Position numbers and translations under genes: made by a program
Assembly (NCBI GenBank): GCA_016874675.1
Contig: VGTL01000018.1
Coordinates: forward strand, 1 to 45,333
From: Methanobacteriota archaeon
Lineage (GTDB): Archaea; Thermoplasmatota; DTKX01; VGTL01
Direction of reading: 5' to 3'
Length of the DNA: 45,333 bases
Part shown: positions 27,059-36,559 of the stretch, piece by piece
Layout: every line of letters begins with the position of its first letter
Numbering within the stretch: position 1 is the stretch's first letter
Notes under the pieces: generated by a model
What the model was told of the DNA's origin: nothing
The model's input: only the letters and a program-made list of their open reading frames with translations
The model's database searches: none

Positions 27059-30000
27059 ATGCGGAAGGCTTTAGCCGTGCTGGGGGCGCTGGTCCTGGTG
27101 CTCTCCAGCCCGCTCGCTCCCCTCTCCGGCGGGGCCGGCCGGGTCCTCGACCCCACGATGTACACTGTGCTGACAGCGTTCTCGGACAACTCCACCGAGT
27201 CGATGAAGTCGTACTTCGGCGCGGGCACGAACCTCTCCACCTCCGTCAAGGTACCCAAGGTCGCCCTCGTCAAGAGCGCCTCTGTGGAGGTCTCCGGCTT
27301 TCTTTTGGACCTCGAGGGCGCGTTCACCCACGACACCGCCTCCGATTTCGCAAACGGCGCGTTCGTCAACGCCTCCTCCGCCGGCGGGAGCATCGTCCTG
27401 CGGCCTTTCCTCAACCGCACTCCCGTCCGGACGGGCAACTCCCCCGTCGCCCTGGCGGCCGGGGACGTCAACTACGACGGGAGGGACGATCTCGTGGTCG
27501 TCAACGGCCAGGGCGCGAGCATCAGCGTCCTCATCCAGAACGCCACCAACGGGACGATGCAGCCCCAGGTCACCTACCCGGTCGGGCAGGGCCCCCAGGG
27601 CGTCGCGATCGGAGACCTGAACGGCGACGGCCGGCTGGACGTCGCGGTCGCCTGCTCCGGCCTGGGGACGCTCGAGGTACTGCTCCAGGACGTGAGCGGC
27701 GTGCTTCAGGGGGCCCTGTCCTACAGCTCCGGCAACGGGGCGCGGGCGGTGGCCATCGCGGACTTCAACTTCGACCTCCTTGACGACGCCGTGGTGGTCA
27801 ACTCGGTGGACCGGACGCTGTCGCTCTTCATCCAGGACCGCCAGCACGTCCTCTCCCTGGTGGGTACCTTCCCAACCGGCTCCAACCCGGTGTCGGTCGC
27901 GGCCGGGGACATAAACGGCGACAACCGGGCCGAGGCGGTGGTGGTCAACAAGGACGACAACTCCATCACGGTCTACGAGCAGAACGCAACCACATGGCTC
28001 AGGCGCGCCGCGGCCTACGACGTCGGGGCCGGGCCGGGCGGCGTTGCGGTCGCCGATATCGACCGGGACGGGCGAATCGACGTCGTGGTCGCCGAGCAGT
28101 CCAACTCCACGGTGGGCCTGCTGATGCAGGCCGGCGACGGAAAACTGCTGCCACCGGTCTCCTACCCGGCCGGCGGCGGTCCCTTCTGGGTGGCCGTGGG
28201 AGACCTGACCTACGACGGGCGCCCGGACATCGCCTGCGCGCTGGGGGCCAACCGCTCGGTCTCCCTGCTCTTCCAGGACACGGACGGCACGTACCTGCCT
28301 CCCGAGCTCTACCGGGCTGGCAACGGCCCCGAGTGCGTGGCCATCGCCGACCTCAACCTGGACGGCAAGAGGGATTTTGCGGCGGCCGACAGGGCGGACA
28401 ACAACCTGACCGTCTACCTGCTGAGGCCGACAAGGCCGGGCACCCTCAACCAGATGGTCACGTACAATGTGGGCGGAAGCCCCGTGGGGCTCGTCAGGGG
28501 GGACTTCAACACCGACGGGCTGGACGATATCGCCTCGGCCAACACCCTGACCGGGGGAGCCGGATGCAGCGTCCTTCTCCAGACGCGAGCCTTCCAGATC
28601 GCCAACCAGGTGCAGTACAGCGTGGGCAACCCCTCCCAGCCGCTCCAGGCCCTGGCGGTGGCCGACTTCGACCGCGACGGGCGGGACGACCTGGTCTTCA
28701 GCAACCGGGGCCAGGCGGGGGCGACGGTCTTTTGGCAGACCGCGGCTGGTGATTTCTCGGGCACCCCGACGACGTACTACACAAATGTCGGCAACAGCGG
28801 CGCGTACCTGGCCGCAGCCGGCGACCTCAACTCCGACGGCTGGCCGGACATCGTCATCTCCAACATCAACAACCAGACGGTAGATCCGGACCCGGACACC
28901 GTCAGCGTCTTCCTGCAGGACCCGGTCAACGGCACCTTCTTCCCGCCCCGAAACTACACATGCGAGGGCTCCCGGGGCGTGGCGGTCGGCGACGTCAACA
29001 GCGACAACCGCAACGACCTCGTCTGCGTCGCCCAGGCCACCAACGAGGTGGTGGTCTATTACCAGGCGGCCGACGGAACGCTCAAGGTGCCGGGCACCCG
29101 GCTTGCGGCCGACGCCGCCACCCACAGCGTCCGGATAGGCGACGTCAACGCCGACGGCCGCAACGACATCGTCGCCACCGCCTGGACCGCCAACACGGTC
29201 AACGTCTACACGCAGACGGCGGCCGGCGGCCTGAACTCCCGCGTGTCCTATTCCGTGGCCAGTAACGCGGTCGATTTGGAGATAATCGACTACGACGGCG
29301 ACGGCCTGAACGATCTTGCGGTCTCCCACTACCAGCTGGCGAACACCGTAAGCATCCTGAACCAGACGCGCCAGGGCACCTTCTCCTCCTCGACCACCAT
29401 CAATGCGGGCAGCTGGCCGACCTTCCTGGCCGCCGGGGACTTCAACTCCGACGGGAAGGCCGATCTTGCCGTCTCCAACCGCCAGGCCAACAACGCCGGC
29501 GTGTTCACCCAGAGGTTCGACTTCGACATGAACGGAAGCTACATATCGGCCTTCACGCCCCTTCCGTACGACGCCTTCGAGGCCTCCGCCGACTGGAACC
29601 TGACCGTGACGGGGCAGGGCCAGAACCTCACCGTGGACCTCTCCAACAACAACGGCCAGACCTGGCACCGGGCCGCCCGGGGCCAGACCGTGGATTTTCC
29701 CTCGACCGGCAACACCCTCGGGTACCGCCTGCGCCTGACCTCCGGGGCGATCAACCAGACGCCCCGCTTCGAGAACATCACCCTCAGGTACACCATGCAC
29801 AGCTACCCGGTGGACCCGTCGCTGGACATCGGGCCCCGGGGCGCGCCGATATGGAACTGGACCGGCCCGTTCGGGACCAACGGCGACCCCGCTTCCGTCG
29901 ATTTCACCGAGAGGCTCAACGCCACCCTCCACGACGCACAGGCGGACGCAGAGGGCAATGTCGATGTGGTCTTCGTCCTCTCCTCGCGCTCGCTGGGACG

Positions 30001-32830
30001 GCTCAGGCTGTCCAGTCCCGTCGTGGCCTACGACCTTGCCCCCTCTCCACCCGTCCTGGGCAACCTCCGGGACAACGAGTTCACCACGAGCCAGACCCCG
30101 TTTTTCAAGATGTCGGCCAACGACAGCGACACCTCCCTTCTCAAGTTCAGGTTCGAGCTTAGCCTGGACGACTTCAAGACCGTGCGCTCCGGCTACAGCC
30201 AGCTCGTGACCACCGACAACTGGGACAAGCCGGGCTACCGCCCGGGCGAGACCGCGACCTACCAGCTCTCCCACTACGACCGGCTCAGCATCGACGGGGA
30301 GTACCAGTGGAGGGCGTACGTCTGGGACGGGACCGTATGGTCCACCGCCTCCGAAAAGGGTCGCCTGAGGGTGGACACCAAGGCGCCGGACTCCAGGGTG
30401 GCCCAGCTTCCAGCCTACACGAACACCACGACCTTCACGGTCAGCTGGGACGGCTCCGACCCGGAACCGGGGTCGGGGCTCCACCCGGATTCGGCGTTCG
30501 ACGTCCAGTACAAGGACCGTGAGAGCTCGCCCTGGGTGGACTGGCTGGTGGCCACCAACCTCACCTCGGCCGGGTTCACCGGGCAGCAGGGCAAGAGGTA
30601 CTTCTTCCAGGTCCGGGCGCGCGACGCCGCCGGCAACTTCGGCTCGTTCCCGATGGGCGGGGGCGACACCCAGACCATCGTGGACACCACTCCCCCGGTA
30701 GGGACCGTGACGGACGACGGCGAGGTCAGCGGCAACAACACCCGCCTCCACGCGGTACTGGGCTTCAACGACTTCGAATCGGACGTCATCCGGTACGAGT
30801 ACTGGATCGGCACCACGCCGGGGGGCAACGAGACCTTCGGGCCGGTGCTGACGGACCGCTCCGACGTGACCGCAAGCCCCCTGTTTTTGCAAAACGGCAC
30901 CAGGTACTACATCAGCGCCCGGGCGCTCAACCGGGCCGGCCTCTGGTCCCAGGCGATGACGACCGACGGCATAGTTGTCCGGCTGAAGCTGCCCTACGCC
31001 CTCATCTCGCCGGGCGCCGGGGTCCAGGCCGGGACGGAGATCGAGCTCTCTTTGGACTCCACGGACCCCAACGGGCTGGGCATAACCGACTCGGACCTGG
31101 AGTACCGCCTGGCCGACATCTCAAACCGGCTCCCCATAGGCTGGTCGGCCTGGCAGGAGATCGGGGACGGGGACTGGGGGGACCAGAGGCCGGCCCAGGG
31201 ACCGTTCGTGTACACCGGCGAGCCGGGCAAGGCGTATCGCTTCCGGTACCGGGTCATGGACCGGGCAGGCACCTACTCGGACTTCGTGGAGCAGGCCAAC
31301 TACACCCGGATCGACCGCCCGCCGGAGCCCAGGATAACCGTTCCGCCCGTCATCCAGGCGGGCAGGCCGGTGTTGCTGAGCGCCAACACGAGCACGGACC
31401 CGGACGGGGACAAGCTCCGCTACACCTGGGACCTCGGGGACGGCGGGGTGGACTGGACGATGGAAACCAGGCACACGTTCAAGCGGCCGGGAAAGTACAC
31501 CGTGACGCTCTACGTCGACGACGGGGTGATGAACGTCTCCACCGTGCAGCTCCTGGAGGTCAGGGCCCGGCCCGCCGTCGCGGAGCACTCCTTCCTGTAC
31601 ACCCTGCTCACCGTGGTGCTTCTGTCGGCAGCGGCGGGCGGCGTGTACGTGTTCATCCGGAGGGGCCGGGCGCGCCCCGCGCGAGCACTGGACGCCACCC
31701 CGTCCGAGGCAGCCGCGGAGTACGCCCCGGTGGTGGTCCCCGGCTCCGAGAGGTTCCCGCCGCCCCCGCCGCCACCCACGGCGGCCGAGGTGGAGTACCA
31801 GATAGAGGCCGCCCGGGCGGAGGTGGCCGACCTCGAGGAGCAGGGCATCGACACCGTGCGCACGACCAAGATGCTGGGACTGGCCTCCTCGTTCCTGGCC
31901 GAGGGCAACCTGGAGATGGCCGCCCAGTACGCCAAAAAGACCGTCAAGCTCGCCCGCGACCAGCGCTCCCGCAAGGAGTCCGAGGTCGACGAGGACGCCG
32001 CCCGGAGGTTCGTCGCCGACACCCAGCAGCGCCTCGACGAGCTGGACGCCTCCGGGTTCAACGTCAAGCCCGCCAAGCGGCTCATGGGCCTTTCCATCTC
32101 GTTCCTGGCCGATGGCAATTATATCACGGGCATGCAGTACTCCAAGAAGGTCCGCAAGATGCTGGACGAGATAGCCGCCCGCGAGGCGGCCCCCGCCACG
32201 AGGGAGGCCATCGAGCGGGACCTCGAGGCGGCCCGGGAGGCCGCCGGGGAGCTCCGGGGCCGGGGGGAGGACACCTCCCAGGTGGACCGGGAGATCGAGA
32301 CGGCGCGCCTGTTCCTCGACGAGGAGGACCTGCCGCCGGCGAGGGAGCGCGCCTTTAGGGCGCTGGAGCTCGTCCGGGGCCTCAGGGAGACCGAGAGGCC
32401 GATGACGCCCCAGCAGTGGAAGGAGGGGATGGCGGCCGCCCGCGAGCTGGTCGAGAAGGGCCGGTCCGACGGTCTGAAGGTGGCCGAACCGGCCCGGATG
32501 CTCAAGTTCTCCGAGTCGTTCGCGCTCCAGGGCAACATGGAGGTGGCCACGCAGTACCTGCGCAAGGCCGAGCGGCTGATGGAGGAGATGGACGCCCGGG
32601 CGAGGGTGGACGCCTCCCGGCCGGAGAACGCCAAGGGACGGGCGGTGTGCCCGAAGTGCGGGGAGGAGGTCGAGCCCGACTGGGTGGTCTGCGCGTTCTG
32701 CAACCAGAAGCTCAAGGAGCCGCCGAAGAAGGCACTGGTCGCAAAGCCCGTGGACGACGAGGAGGCCGCCTCGCGCAAGGTCGCCAAGGTCGCCACCGTG
32801 GTGGACGGGAAGGGCCCGGAAGAGAAGTAG
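27059..32830 (+). CDS. Giant receptor-like protein: double propeller, membrane span, helical repeats, zinc ribbon
   Basis: This protein of about 1923 residues starts with a signal peptide (MRKALAVLGALVLVLSSPL). After an N-terminal beta domain come 14 FG-GAP/VCBS-type repeats (about 135-830). Each carries a calcium loop like GDVNYDGRDDLVVV or ADFDRDGRDDLVFS, spaced about 45-55 residues apart; fourteen is the count expected for two seven-bladed beta-propellers. Ig/fibronectin-like domains follow, then a PKD domain (STDPDGDKLRYTWDLGDG, about 1440) and one membrane helix (about 1510-1535). The cytoplasmic part (about 1570-1860) has four helical repeats of about 75 residues with a GNLEMAAQYAKK-type motif. 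A zinc ribbon (CPKCGEEVEPDWVVCAFC) and a lysine-rich tail end the protein. The layout suggests sensing or adhesion outside and a protein-binding scaffold inside. A RecA-like ATPase gene begins 40 nt downstream. Confidence 0.9.
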   Translation: MRKALAVLGALVLVLSSPLAPLSGGAGRVLDPTMYTVLTAFSDNSTESMKSYFGAGTNLSTSVKVPKVALVKSASVEVSGFLLDLEGAFTHDTASDFANGAFVNASSAGGSIVLRPFLNRTPVRTGNSPVALAAGDVNYDGRDDLVVVNGQGASISVLIQNATNGTMQPQVTYPVGQGPQGVAIGDLNGDGRLDVAVACSGLGTLEVLLQDVSGVLQGALSYSSGNGARAVAIADFNFDLLDDAVVVNSVDRTLSLFIQDRQHVLSLVGTFPTGSNPVSVAAGDINGDNRAEAVVVNKDDNSITVYEQNATTWLRRAAAYDVGAGPGGVAVADIDRDGRIDVVVAEQSNSTVGLLMQAGDGKLLPPVSYPAGGGPFWVAVGDLTYDGRPDIACALGANRSVSLLFQDTDGTYLPPELYRAGNGPECVAIADLNLDGKRDFAAADRADNNLTVYLLRPTRPGTLNQMVTYNVGGSPVGLVRGDFNTDGLDDIASANTLTGGAGCSVLLQTRAFQIANQVQYSVGNPSQPLQALAVADFDRDGRDDLVFSNRGQAGATVFWQTAAGDFSGTPTTYYTNVGNSGAYLAAAGDLNSDGWPDIVISNINNQTVDPDPDTVSVFLQDPVNGTFFPPRNYTCEGSRGVAVGDVNSDNRNDLVCVAQATNEVVVYYQAADGTLKVPGTRLAADAATHSVRIGDVNADGRNDIVATAWTANTVNVYTQTAAGGLNSRVSYSVASNAVDLEIIDYDGDGLNDLAVSHYQLANTVSILNQTRQGTFSSSTTINAGSWPTFLAAGDFNSDGKADLAVSNRQANNAGVFTQRFDFDMNGSYISAFTPLPYDAFEASADWNLTVTGQGQNLTVDLSNNNGQTWHRAARGQTVDFPSTGNTLGYRLRLTSGAINQTPRFENITLRYTMHSYPVDPSLDIGPRGAPIWNWTGPFGTNGDPASVDFTERLNATLHDAQADAEGNVDVVFVLSSRSLGRLRLSSPVVAYDLAPSPPVLGNLRDNEFTTSQTPFFKMSANDSDTSLLKFRFELSLDDFKTVRSGYSQLVTTDNWDKPGYRPGETATYQLSHYDRLSIDGEYQWRAYVWDGTVWSTASEKGRLRVDTKAPDSRVAQLPAYTNTTTFTVSWDGSDPEPGSGLHPDSAFDVQYKDRESSPWVDWLVATNLTSAGFTGQQGKRYFFQVRARDAAGNFGSFPMGGGDTQTIVDTTPPVGTVTDDGEVSGNNTRLHAVLGFNDFESDVIRYEYWIGTTPGGNETFGPVLTDRSDVTASPLFLQNGTRYYISARALNRAGLWSQAMTTDGIVVRLKLPYALISPGAGVQAGTEIELSLDSTDPNGLGITDSDLEYRLADISNRLPIGWSAWQEIGDGDWGDQRPAQGPFVYTGEPGKAYRFRYRVMDRAGTYSDFVEQANYTRIDRPPEPRITVPPVIQAGRPVLLSANTSTDPDGDKLRYTWDLGDGGVDWTMETRHTFKRPGKYTVTLYVDDGVMNVSTVQLLEVRARPAVAEHSFLYTLLTVVLLSAAAGGVYVFIRRGRARPARALDATPSEAAAEYAPVVVPGSERFPPPPPPPTAAEVEYQIEAARAEVADLEEQGIDTVRTTKMLGLASSFLAEGNLEMAAQYAKKTVKLARDQRSRKESEVDEDAARRFVADTQQRLDELDASGFNVKPAKRLMGLSISFLADGNYITGMQYSKKVRKMLDEIAAREAAPATREAIERDLEAAREAAGELRGRGEDTSQVDREIETARLFLDEEDLPPARERAFRALELVRGLRETERPMTPQQWKEGMAAARELVEKGRSDGLKVAEPARMLKFSESFALQGNMEVATQYLRKAERLMEEMDARARVDASRPENAKGRAVCPKCGEEVEPDWVVCAFCNQKLKEPPKKALVAKPVDDEEAASRKVAKVATVVDGKGPEEK

Positions 32831-32870
32831 GCGGCGCAAGATTGATAACCGGCCCGGGGTATTCGAGCCC

Positions 32871-33722
32871 GTGGAGGAGGCCGAGGGGGCACGGCAGGAG
32901 GCCGCCGGGGATTTCCCCAGGGAGCTTGTCGATTTCATGGGGTCCTCGCCACGGCTTCTTCTCGTCCGGGGCCGGCCTCGCACCGGGAAGACGGCGTTCT
33001 GCCTGGGGCTCTCCGAGGCGGTCTCCCAGCCCCAGAACGTCTTCATCGTGAGCACGCGCGCGCTCGACCCGGTCATGTACGAGAAGTTCCCCTGGCTGCG
33101 CCAAAACGAGGCGCGGGACAGGTCGTTCGAGGTGCTGTTCCAGGTGGCGCGCCCCCCGCCCAAAAAGACGCTCCCGCCGCCCAAGCCGCCCGAGGAGGAG
33201 GCCCGGATCAAGAGCGCCAAGGAGATGCTCCGTGACATCATGGGCGAGGTCCCGGAGCCATCGCCGGCGGAGGGGCCGGAGGAGCCCGAGCCCGACAGAA
33301 CCGAGCTCGCCGGGCTGCGCGCGGTCATCGGCAAGAAGGACGTCCGGGAGCTCCTCCGCGTTTATCGAGGCCTGGCGCGGGTTCCCCCGGGCGCATCCGG
33401 GCTGCTGGTCATGCTGGACCGGGCCGACCGGTTGTGCGAGAAGAACGGCATCGAGCTCGCCCAGCTTGCGGGGGTCCTGCGCGACGACCTTTCCGCCAAG
33501 TTCGGCGCGGGCCTGATACTCGTACTCGACCGGCCGACCGCCGACCTCGACGGCACAGCGGACGCGGTCGTCAACCTCAAGGAGGTGGGCCAGGGCGAGG
33601 ACTTCCTCGGCCAGCTGGAGCTGATCAGGCTCGGCGACCTCAAGGTGAAGTACCCCAGGTGGATGTACAACCTCCGCGGCGGCCGCTTCAAGGTCCTCCC
33701 GGGAATGCGCGCGATCGGCTAA
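32871..33722 (+). CDS. RecA/KaiC-type ATPase (GvpD-like fold)
   Basis: This 283-residue cytoplasmic protein has a Walker A motif GRPRTGKT (residues 34-41) and a Walker B-like strand LLVMLDRAD (about 182-190). It also has a second strand GLILVLDRPTAD and a C-terminal beta region NLRGGRFKVLPG. A Pro- and Glu-rich insertion (about 100-145, PPPKKTLPPPKPPEEEAR) interrupts the fold. The arrangement recalls the single-domain KaiC/GvpD group of archaeal ATPases, which often act with membrane or signalling partners. The GTG start follows the stop of the receptor-like gene by 40 nt, so the two are probably co-transcribed and may work together. No strong ribosome-binding site is visible, so a start a few codons away is possible. 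Function is inferred only to the level of ATPase. Confidence 0.75.
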   Translation: MEEAEGARQEAAGDFPRELVDFMGSSPRLLLVRGRPRTGKTAFCLGLSEAVSQPQNVFIVSTRALDPVMYEKFPWLRQNEARDRSFEVLFQVARPPPKKTLPPPKPPEEEARIKSAKEMLRDIMGEVPEPSPAEGPEEPEPDRTELAGLRAVIGKKDVRELLRVYRGLARVPPGASGLLVMLDRADRLCEKNGIELAQLAGVLRDDLSAKFGAGLILVLDRPTADLDGTADAVVNLKEVGQGEDFLGQLELIRLGDLKVKYPRWMYNLRGGRFKVLPGMRAIG

Positions 33723-33747
33723 ACGCCGTGAACGCCTCGCGATCGGG

Positions 33748-33990
33748 GAAAGGCAGCAAGGGAGCAAGGCAGCAAGGGAGCAAGGCAGCAAGGCAGCAAG
33801 GCAGCAAGGGAGCAAGGGACGATGGGAAACGCAGGGGGGAACGGGGCCTGCGTCCCTTGCTGCCTTGCTGCCTTGCTGCCTTGCTGCCTTGCTGCCTTGC
33901 TGCCTTCCTGCCTTCCCATGCTGCCCTGCTGCCCTGCTGCCTTCCTGCCTTCCCATGCTGCCCTGCTGCCTTTCTGCCTTCCTGCCTTCG
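33748..33990. repeat. Octamer inverted array H
   Basis: The left arm (about 33748-33818) is GGCAGCAA and GGGAGCAA units. The core holds GGGACGATGGGAAACGCAGG. The right arm (about 33852-33990) repeats TTGCTGCC and TTCCTGCC with ATGCTGCC variants. It begins 26 nt after the ATPase stop codon and, with the promoter that follows, fills the gap of about 430 bp before the next gene. No gene is seen in the gap. Confidence 0.92.
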
Positions 33991-34057
33991 CGGCTCCCTT
34001 TTCCCACTGCCTGCTGCCCATGCCCGCTCGCTGAGCTCCTCCCCCACTCTCAAACTT

Positions 34058-34078
34058 CATATAATAAAATATATATAC
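34058..34078 (+). promoter_or_regulatory. A/T-rich promoter of the coiled-coil ATPase gene
   Basis: CATATAATAAAATATATATAC is a strongly A/T-rich stretch with two overlapping TATA-like boxes. It lies between the repeat array and the gene and would start transcription near 34100, giving a leader of 40-50 nt. Confidence 0.6.
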
Positions 34079-34150
34079 CCATAAAATAGAGGCGTAAGGG
34101 CCCTCCGTCGGAGGGGAGCGCGGCAGGGGTGCCGGGATTTGGTCGCCAGG

Positions 34151-36553
34151 ATGACGCACATCAGCACCAAGCACCACACGCCGGGCGCCGCCCGTGCGGG
34201 CCACCCCGCCGGCGCGAGCCGGTACATGCTTGTCTTGGAGAACTTCCATCCGGCCCACCGCGCCTTGCGGCGCGGGAAGGAGGGCCGGACGCCCGTCCGG
34301 GAGGAGGAGCTCCAGGCCGTCCTTGAGAGCGAGGTCAAGAAGCGCCAAAAGATAGCCGACGCCCTCAACCGCGCCGAAAGCGAGCTCGAGTCCCTGCGCC
34401 AGGGCCAGGGCGCCAACGGGAACGGCGGCAGCGTCGTGGAGGAGCTGCGCGCCAAGGAGGAGGAGCTCAACCGGATAAAGATGGACTACGCCACCAAGAT
34501 GAAGAACTCCTTGGCCCTCCAGCGCATCAAGTACGAGCGGGAGATAGACAACCTGAGAAAGGAGATTCGCAAGTGCACGATGGGGCGCGAGGAGGTCGGC
34601 GAGGAGTTCAAAAAGCGCGAAGGCGAGCTCGCCGAGCGTGAGGACCTGGTGAAGAAGCAGGAGCTTGAGCTCTCCGAGCTCAGGAAGCGGCTGGAGACGG
34701 AGGCCGCCCAGGTCAAGCGCGCCGAGCCCGTCTCCCGGGTGTCGCCGGCGGTGGAGGACAAGATCCGCAACCTCGAAAACGAGGTCCTGCGCATGAAGAC
34801 CAGCCTCGAGGTCAAGGGCGAGGCCCTCCAGCGCGCCGAGGGCCGCCTCGCCGAGAAGGAGCAGGAGCTCGCCGAGGTCATCCGGGACACGGCCGAGCAG
34901 CTGCGCAACAACGACCTCCGCACCGAGCTCGACAACGTCAAGAAGGGCTCGATTGCGATGATGAAGTACATCACGAGCCTCCAGCAGAAAAAGCAGGAGG
35001 AGGAGTTCAAGGCCCTCCGCAAGGCCCTGGAGAATGAGATCCAGAAGCGGCTCCAGGTGGAAGAGGAGCTCCACAGGAAGGAGGAGAGCCTGGCGGCCCG
35101 CCAGCGGGCGCTGGGGGCCGAGATAGAGAAGGTCGCCGCCTCCCACAGCGTCGACCTGGACGCCGTGAAGAGCCTCGAATCCGAGCTCCAGATGCGCGAA
35201 AACGACGTCCGCCAGAAGGAGGAGGCGCTCGCACTCAAGGAGAAGGCGCTGGTCGACCGCATAAGGGGCCTGGAGGGCGAGATCCAAAAGAAGATACGCG
35301 ACGGCAAGATCCTCCAGGACATAAAGAGGGAGTTCCAGCTCAAGGAGGAGGAGCTCAACCTCCTGCGCACCGAGCTCGGCCAGAAGGAGGAGGAGCTCAA
35401 CCAGCGCGAGAAGAAGGTGGCTGCCCCCGCCGCGCCGGCGGTGTCGCCCCAGGTCGAATCGGAGCTCAAGCGCCTGCGCCAGGAGCTGGGGAACAAGGAG
35501 GCCGAGTTCAGGCGCATCACCGAGCCGATAAAGTACAAGGAGGCCGAGTTCCTCCGCCGCGAGGAGGACCTGCGCTATCGCGAGGAGCTCCTGAAGAAGG
35601 AGGCCATCAAGGTCGAGGAGGCCCGCCAGCAGCAGGCCACCGTGGAGGAGTCCGAGCTGAAGAAGCAGCTGGAGTCGCTCGAGGGCCAGATCAGGCAGAA
35701 GGAGGAGGAGATCAAAAGCCGCGAGGGCTACCTGCGCAAGAAGGAGGAGGAGCTCCGGTTGCGCGAGTCCAAGATGGTCGGCAAGGAGATCGAGGCCAAG
35801 GAGGAGGAGCTCCGGATAGAGCTCTCCAGCGAGAAGGCCAAGACCGGCAACTCCCGCCTCGACGACCTTCTCATGGGCGGGATGCCCTTCGGCTCCAACG
35901 TGCTCTGCATCGGCCCGGCGTTCATAGGGAAGGAGACGCTCATCGACCGGTTCCTGCTGGAGGGCCTCCAGAAGGGCATACCGGCGCTGGTGGTCACCAC
36001 GGACATCTCGCCCCAGGAGATACGCGAGGAGTTCAACTACATCGCCCCGGGCGTGGAGCAGTTCGAGAAGATGGGCCTTCTGCGCTACATCGACGTCTAC
36101 TCTAAGAGCATGGGCCTCCAGGAGGAGGACCCCTACACCGTCTACGTGGACCACCCCACGGACTACCCGGGCATATCCCGCGCGATAGAGATGATCACCA
36201 AGCAGTTCAAGGAGAGGTCCAAGACCTACCGCATGGCGGTGCGGTCCATCTCCACCCTGGTGACCTACTCGGACCCGACCTCGACCTACAAGTTCCTCCA
36301 GGCCGTGACGGGCAAGGTCAAGCGCGCCAAGGTGGTGTCGATGTTCACCCTGGACCGCGGCATGCACTCCGACACCGAGATACAGACCCTGGCCCACCTG
36401 ATGGACGGCTCCATCGAGTTCAAGACCGACGGCGTCAAGACCTTCCTGAGCGTCCAGGGCCTGACCGACGTCCAGTCCCGCGCCTGGATCCAGTACACCT
36501 ACACGAAGAAGGGACTGAACATCGGCTCCTTCGCGCTGGACCACATACGGTGA
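34151..36553 (+). CDS. Long coiled-coil protein with C-terminal KaiC-like domain
   Basis: This protein of about 800 residues has a short, His- and Gly-rich N-terminus and a heptad-rich coiled coil from about residue 55 to 560 (many KEEEL, REEEL and KKEEE runs). A RecA/KaiC-like domain occupies about 565-800. That domain opens TGNSRLDDLLMGGMPFGSNVLCIGP as in KaiC-type proteins, but the P-loop reads GPAFIGKE with Glu after the Lys instead of Thr or Ser, which may weaken hydrolysis. ALVVTTDISPQEI and MFTLDRGMHS mark the later strands. The coiled coil could act as an arm about 70 nm long if extended (inferred). A TTG at 34139 is an alternative start; neither has a clear ribosome-binding site. It follows the smaller RecA-like ATPase and may partner with it. 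Confidence 0.85.
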   Translation: MTHISTKHHTPGAARAGHPAGASRYMLVLENFHPAHRALRRGKEGRTPVREEELQAVLESEVKKRQKIADALNRAESELESLRQGQGANGNGGSVVEELRAKEEELNRIKMDYATKMKNSLALQRIKYEREIDNLRKEIRKCTMGREEVGEEFKKREGELAEREDLVKKQELELSELRKRLETEAAQVKRAEPVSRVSPAVEDKIRNLENEVLRMKTSLEVKGEALQRAEGRLAEKEQELAEVIRDTAEQLRNNDLRTELDNVKKGSIAMMKYITSLQQKKQEEEFKALRKALENEIQKRLQVEEELHRKEESLAARQRALGAEIEKVAASHSVDLDAVKSLESELQMRENDVRQKEEALALKEKALVDRIRGLEGEIQKKIRDGKILQDIKREFQLKEEELNLLRTELGQKEEELNQREKKVAAPAAPAVSPQVESELKRLRQELGNKEAEFRRITEPIKYKEAEFLRREEDLRYREELLKKEAIKVEEARQQQATVEESELKKQLESLEGQIRQKEEEIKSREGYLRKKEEELRLRESKMVGKEIEAKEEELRIELSSEKAKTGNSRLDDLLMGGMPFGSNVLCIGPAFIGKETLIDRFLLEGLQKGIPALVVTTDISPQEIREEFNYIAPGVEQFEKMGLLRYIDVYSKSMGLQEEDPYTVYVDHPTDYPGISRAIEMITKQFKERSKTYRMAVRSISTLVTYSDPTSTYKFLQAVTGKVKRAKVVSMFTLDRGMHSDTEIQTLAHLMDGSIEFKTDGVKTFLSVQGLTDVQSRAWIQYTYTKKGLNIGSFALDHIR

Positions 36554-36559
36554 TTGGGC

